Origin: Kryptolebias marmoratus
Taxonomy: Eukaryota; Chordata; Actinopteri; Cyprinodontiformes; Rivulidae
Direction: 5' to 3'
Length of the DNA stretch: 64,000 nucleotides
Assembly: GCF_001649575.2 (NCBI RefSeq)
Contig: NC_051433.1
Coordinates: forward strand, 10,976,108 to 11,040,107
Part shown: positions 61,001 through 64,000 of the stretch, in pieces
How positions within the stretch are numbered: the stretch's first letter is position 1
Layout: each line of letters begins with the position of its first letter
The notes under the pieces: generated by a model
The model's input: only the letters and a program-made list of their open reading frames with translations
Databases searched by the model: none
What the model was told of the DNA's origin: nothing
Made by a program: the position numbers and the translations under genes

Positions 61001-63068
61001 AAGAGAACACTATTTGTGAGCAGCAGGATGGTTTTATGCCAAGAAAGAGCCCCACAGATCCTATCTTTGCTTTAAGGATGCTGATGGAGAAGTATAGAAA
61101 GGATCGGAAAGAGCTTAATTGTGTTTTTGTGGATTTAGATCAAGAAAGCGACAGGGAGCTGAGGGAGGAGCTGTGGTTTTGTGTGAGGACATCAGGAGAG
61201 GCAGAGAAGTCTGTACAGGACATGTGAGGACAGCAGTGAGGTGCGCTGTAGGAGGGACAGATAGGTAGTTGCAGTGAGGACAGAGGACACAGAAGACAGA
61301 GTTAGTTGGAGGAGGACGACTCGCTGCGGCGACCCCTGAAAAGGGAACAGCTGAACAAAGAAAAATCAGATTTTTGCCCCTTTTCTCACTAGATAATACA
61401 CGTTCAGAGGCACAAAACATGCGTAAGAAACATGAAATACAGATACAACCTATTGTTATTTAAATACTACGTATGAAAACTGTTGTTTGTGACATTATGA
61501 AATTAACAATCTGTAACATATTTATAACAGATTTATATTATGTTATGGCAAAGGCAAACACCAGACTCTTAAAAACATTTTTCTTTTTTTATACGTCATT
61601 CATAACATTTAAACATCCTGTGGGAGTTGTTTCTATGTGTGTGGAAAATGAACAGTAACAAGTATCCAACTTTGAAATAAAACAGCATTTACTGGCATCC
61701 TAATTTATTAGAGTAAACATAAGAAATAAGCTGGTTTGTTGGATATTTAAATGGGAATTATTGAAGTTTTGTTTTAATTTTACTTCTAACCCTGTCATTG
61801 ACATTTTATTCACATAAAATCAGACAAGACAACTGCTTTTCTATCGTGGTTATGATTATAAAAATTACTGTTTTTAATGTTAGTGTTGGTCAAAGCTACA
61901 AAGAGCAGCATGTGGCCCTGGAGCCACAGGTTGCAAACCCTAAAAAAAACAACTTAACTAACCTTAACTTAATGACCTCAATATTTGCACATTTTTAAAA
62001 ATCAATGTGTTTCTAAAGATCTAAATCTACACCAATTTATTCCCAAACCAAAAGTATTTTATTTTTAATCTTTCATAGAATCTTGTTTATTATTTACTCA
62101 GATTGTACGCAGGTTTCCATCAGCAGTGTTTGATGTTCGCAGGTGAAACAGAAGATGCTGTACGCCGCCACCCGCGCCACGGTGAAGAAGGAATTCGGCG
62201 GCGGCCACGTGAAGTACGAGATGTTTGGCACCACAGAGGTCAAAGGTTCCCCCCCCCCCTGCTTGACAAAATGTCTCTAAAGTGCTGCGGTGACGCGCGC
62301 CCTAAAACTCTCGTTTGGCCCCCGCGGCTGTAGGAGGACGTCTGCTTGCAGGGCTTCCAGCTGCACGTGTCGTCCTGCTCGGGCCCGGCCCCGCTCACGC
62401 CGGCCGAGCAGGAGCTCCAGAGGATCAAAATCACAGAGGTGAGAGGTCAGCGGCGGATAGCTTCGTGCATGAGCCGGTTCCTTTTTTTAACCATGCTGCT
62501 GAGGTCTCTGCGCTCATCTTTTATGCATCTCGTGTCACACACACACACATTGGGTAACTTTCTCCTTGTTTTTGTCCTTCCAGGGCCGGGTAAAACAGGT
62601 ATGTTTGAAAATGATCACTATATGTGGGAGTTCATCCTCGATTCGAGGGGGATCTCTGGACTTTTCGACAATAAAAACGTATCTGTCTGTTGCCCCCTGC
62701 AGGTGAAGACGGAGATCAGCGTGGAGAGCAAGCACCAGACTCTTCAGGGCCTCGCTTTTCCGCTGCAGGAGGCAGCCAGAAGAACCCTGCAGCTTCTGGC
62801 CCAGAAACGCATCAATTACATACAGCTGGTCAGAAACACGTCCACGTTCACTGAAACCACCACCTAAAAGAGCAGACGCTGAAAAAGCCTTCTCTGCGTT
62901 CGCTGTTGTGTTTTCAGAGGCTGGACGTGGAAAAGGAAACCATCGAGCTGGTCCACTCGAACCCTACAGAAACTCGAGATCTGCCCCGCAGGGTTCCCAA
63001 AGACACTCCCCGATACCACTTCTTCCTTTACAAGCACTCCCACGAAGGGGACTACCTGGAATCCGTCG
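58091..63068 (+). CDS. twf2: Twinfilin 2 (3' end outside window)
   Basis: Actin-monomer-binding and filament-capping protein with two ADF-homology domains. Six exons are visible and in phase: 58091-58187, 60604-60782, 62143-62238, 62334-62438, 62703-62828, 62918-63068 (about 251 residues, against about 349 for the family). Seen: [101 protein letters not shown]. The last donor (G/GTATGA) leads to an exon beyond 64,000, which should start VFIYSMPG-like and carry the second domain's end and the capping tail. Odd: the N-terminus [14 protein letters not shown] lacks the usual HQTGI start, which could mean an alternative first exon. The donor at 62,238 (GAG/GTCAAA) is weak. Confidence 0.93.
58988..59040. 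repeat. Imperfect GGGACAGA-type tandem repeat
   Basis: A purine-rich, decayed array (AGAGGGACGGACAGAGACAG and variants) in twf2 intron 1. Confidence 0.6.
60905..61365 (+). mobile_element. Internally deleted RTE-type LINE remnant
   Basis: In twf2 intron 2, the frame from about 60,925 reads [10 protein letters not shown]. After a gap it reads [20 protein letters not shown] and then a [19 protein letters not shown] block. These are reverse-transcriptase motifs of fish RTE elements, where [18 protein letters not shown] and VFVDLEKAYDRVPREELW are usual. Stops follow at once and the sequence jumps to an RTE-like 3' end (GCTGCGGCGACCCCTGAAAA). The catalytic FADD box is missing. A dead copy. Confidence 0.75.
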
Positions 63069-64000
63069 GTATGACGCCAAACTCTCGACCCATAACGATC
63101 CTCTGTGTCTGTGAACAAGTTCCCCGCACCCGTCCGTGATCCCGGACAGCAAACACTTATTCTCATATCATCCGGAACAGTGTCAGTGTTATAAAAAAAA
63201 AAGAAGAAATAAAGTCCAGATTAGTTAAAGCCTATACGTAGCGTGAGATAACACTTCAAATATTGATTTAAAATGTGCGCTCTTTCAAAGGAAATCTTTT
63301 ATAATCCTCCTAAAAGTTTCAGAAGACGACCTGACTCTGTGACTGCAGAGCCGTGCAGGACGCGGTTTTTCTCCATTAAAACAGGCAAAACATTTTCAGG
63401 AAAAAAGCAGTTCCAGGAAAGGCAAGCCGCTTCAAGATTTTCATATTTGGTTCAGGGTTGATGAGGCTTTCCCTCCTGTTCAAGTCAGTCAAGTAGACAT
63501 CTGCGTCCTTAGAGCAGGGATTTCCACAACACAAACACGTCTGTTATATATATATTATATATTTATATTGTTCCTTTCCTTAAATTCTAACATGTACTGT
63601 AGGTAATGAAATTCCTAAAGTCTTTAATTTTTTTAAAATCCTAGATTAATTTCTATGACACTGGCCTTCTGACACTGAACTCCAGGTGTTTTTCTTTTGT
63701 TTTGTGAAAACTTACTCAGCTTTTTCTCAAATCCAGTCAAATGATTTCACTGTTTAAGAGCTGATTTAAGAAGCTGTTTGTGTTGCATTCAGGTTTTTTC
63801 CCCTCACATTAAATTAAAAATGAAAAATCCATAGCTCAGAATCTACATTTAATATGTAAATTCAGGAGTTAAACAGTTTGCAAAAACTTGTGCTCTGCAT
63901 TTATGTAAATTATACACACTGCAGTTGTTTTGTTCCTTTTACAGAAACATAGCTCTCTGCTGTTTTTGCTTACTGATGCGTAGTAGCCTAAAATATATTA
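63069..64000 (+). other. twf2: twf2 intron running off the window
   Basis: AT-rich sequence after the last visible twf2 donor. I see no exon matching the expected VFIYSMPGYKC continuation. Confidence 0.6.

Noticed and set aside
61036..61227. Possible host exon coding MPRKSPTD...
   Set aside because: It is the RTE reverse-transcriptase remnant. It does not fit the twf2 protein or phase.

Overview
The window is vertebrate nuclear DNA, almost certainly from a ray-finned (teleost) fish. Genes are split into many short exons with GT-AG introns, one U12-type AT-AC intron and a few GC-AG introns. There are dense CA/TA/ATT/GATG microsatellites, tRNA-SINE and RTE-LINE remnants of the kind common in fish genomes, and an ionotropic receptor of the fish kainate-binding-protein type. 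I assigned nine protein-coding genes and one microRNA by reading the conserved proteins and joining exons so that splice phase is kept at every junction. The species was not determined.

Left part (1-24,400). Positions 1-9,370 read as the large first intron of ski. The last six ski exons (9,371-11,705) encode the coiled-coil C-terminus of the SMAD corepressor. Next on the same strand is a complete plch2 (15,517-24,383), phospholipase C eta 2, with PH, EF-hand, X, Y and C2 domains and a long C-terminal tail. Ski and plch2 also lie in one neighbourhood in other vertebrates.

Middle (24,960-46,600). A compact nine-exon glutamate-receptor-like gene lies on the minus strand (24,965-29,231). It has a signal peptide directly before the ligand-binding lobes, no amino-terminal domain and a diverged M3 gate. 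Head-to-head with it is brpf3 (CpG-rich 5' region near 30,800, coding 33,305-39,079), a PHD/bromodomain/PWWP scaffold of MYST acetyltransferase complexes. Mon1b (41,937-46,590, minus) converges on brpf3. It encodes a subunit of the MON1-CCZ1 exchange factor for RAB7.

Right part (47,600-64,000). A small gene for a 101-residue single-pass membrane protein I cannot name (47,762-48,353) converges on glyctk (glycerate kinase, 49,769-51,590, minus). Glyctk is head-to-head with wdr82 (53,106-56,734). Wdr82 intron 2 carries a let-7 family hairpin, as the mammalian WDR82/let-7g locus does. Twf2 (twinfilin 2) starts at 58,091 and runs off the right edge. The glyctk-wdr82-let-7-twf2 block matches mammalian 3p21 order. 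The ski-plch2, brpf3 and mon1b genes map to other chromosomes in human, so the window joins several ancestral blocks.

The genes do not form one pathway. Several are chromatin or transcription regulators (ski, brpf3, wdr82). The observations I would follow first are the receptor with intact glutamate contacts but a lost gate motif, the U12 intron and structured 5' leader of plch2, the 32-bp perfect palindrome between wdr82 and twf2, and the let-7 variant.
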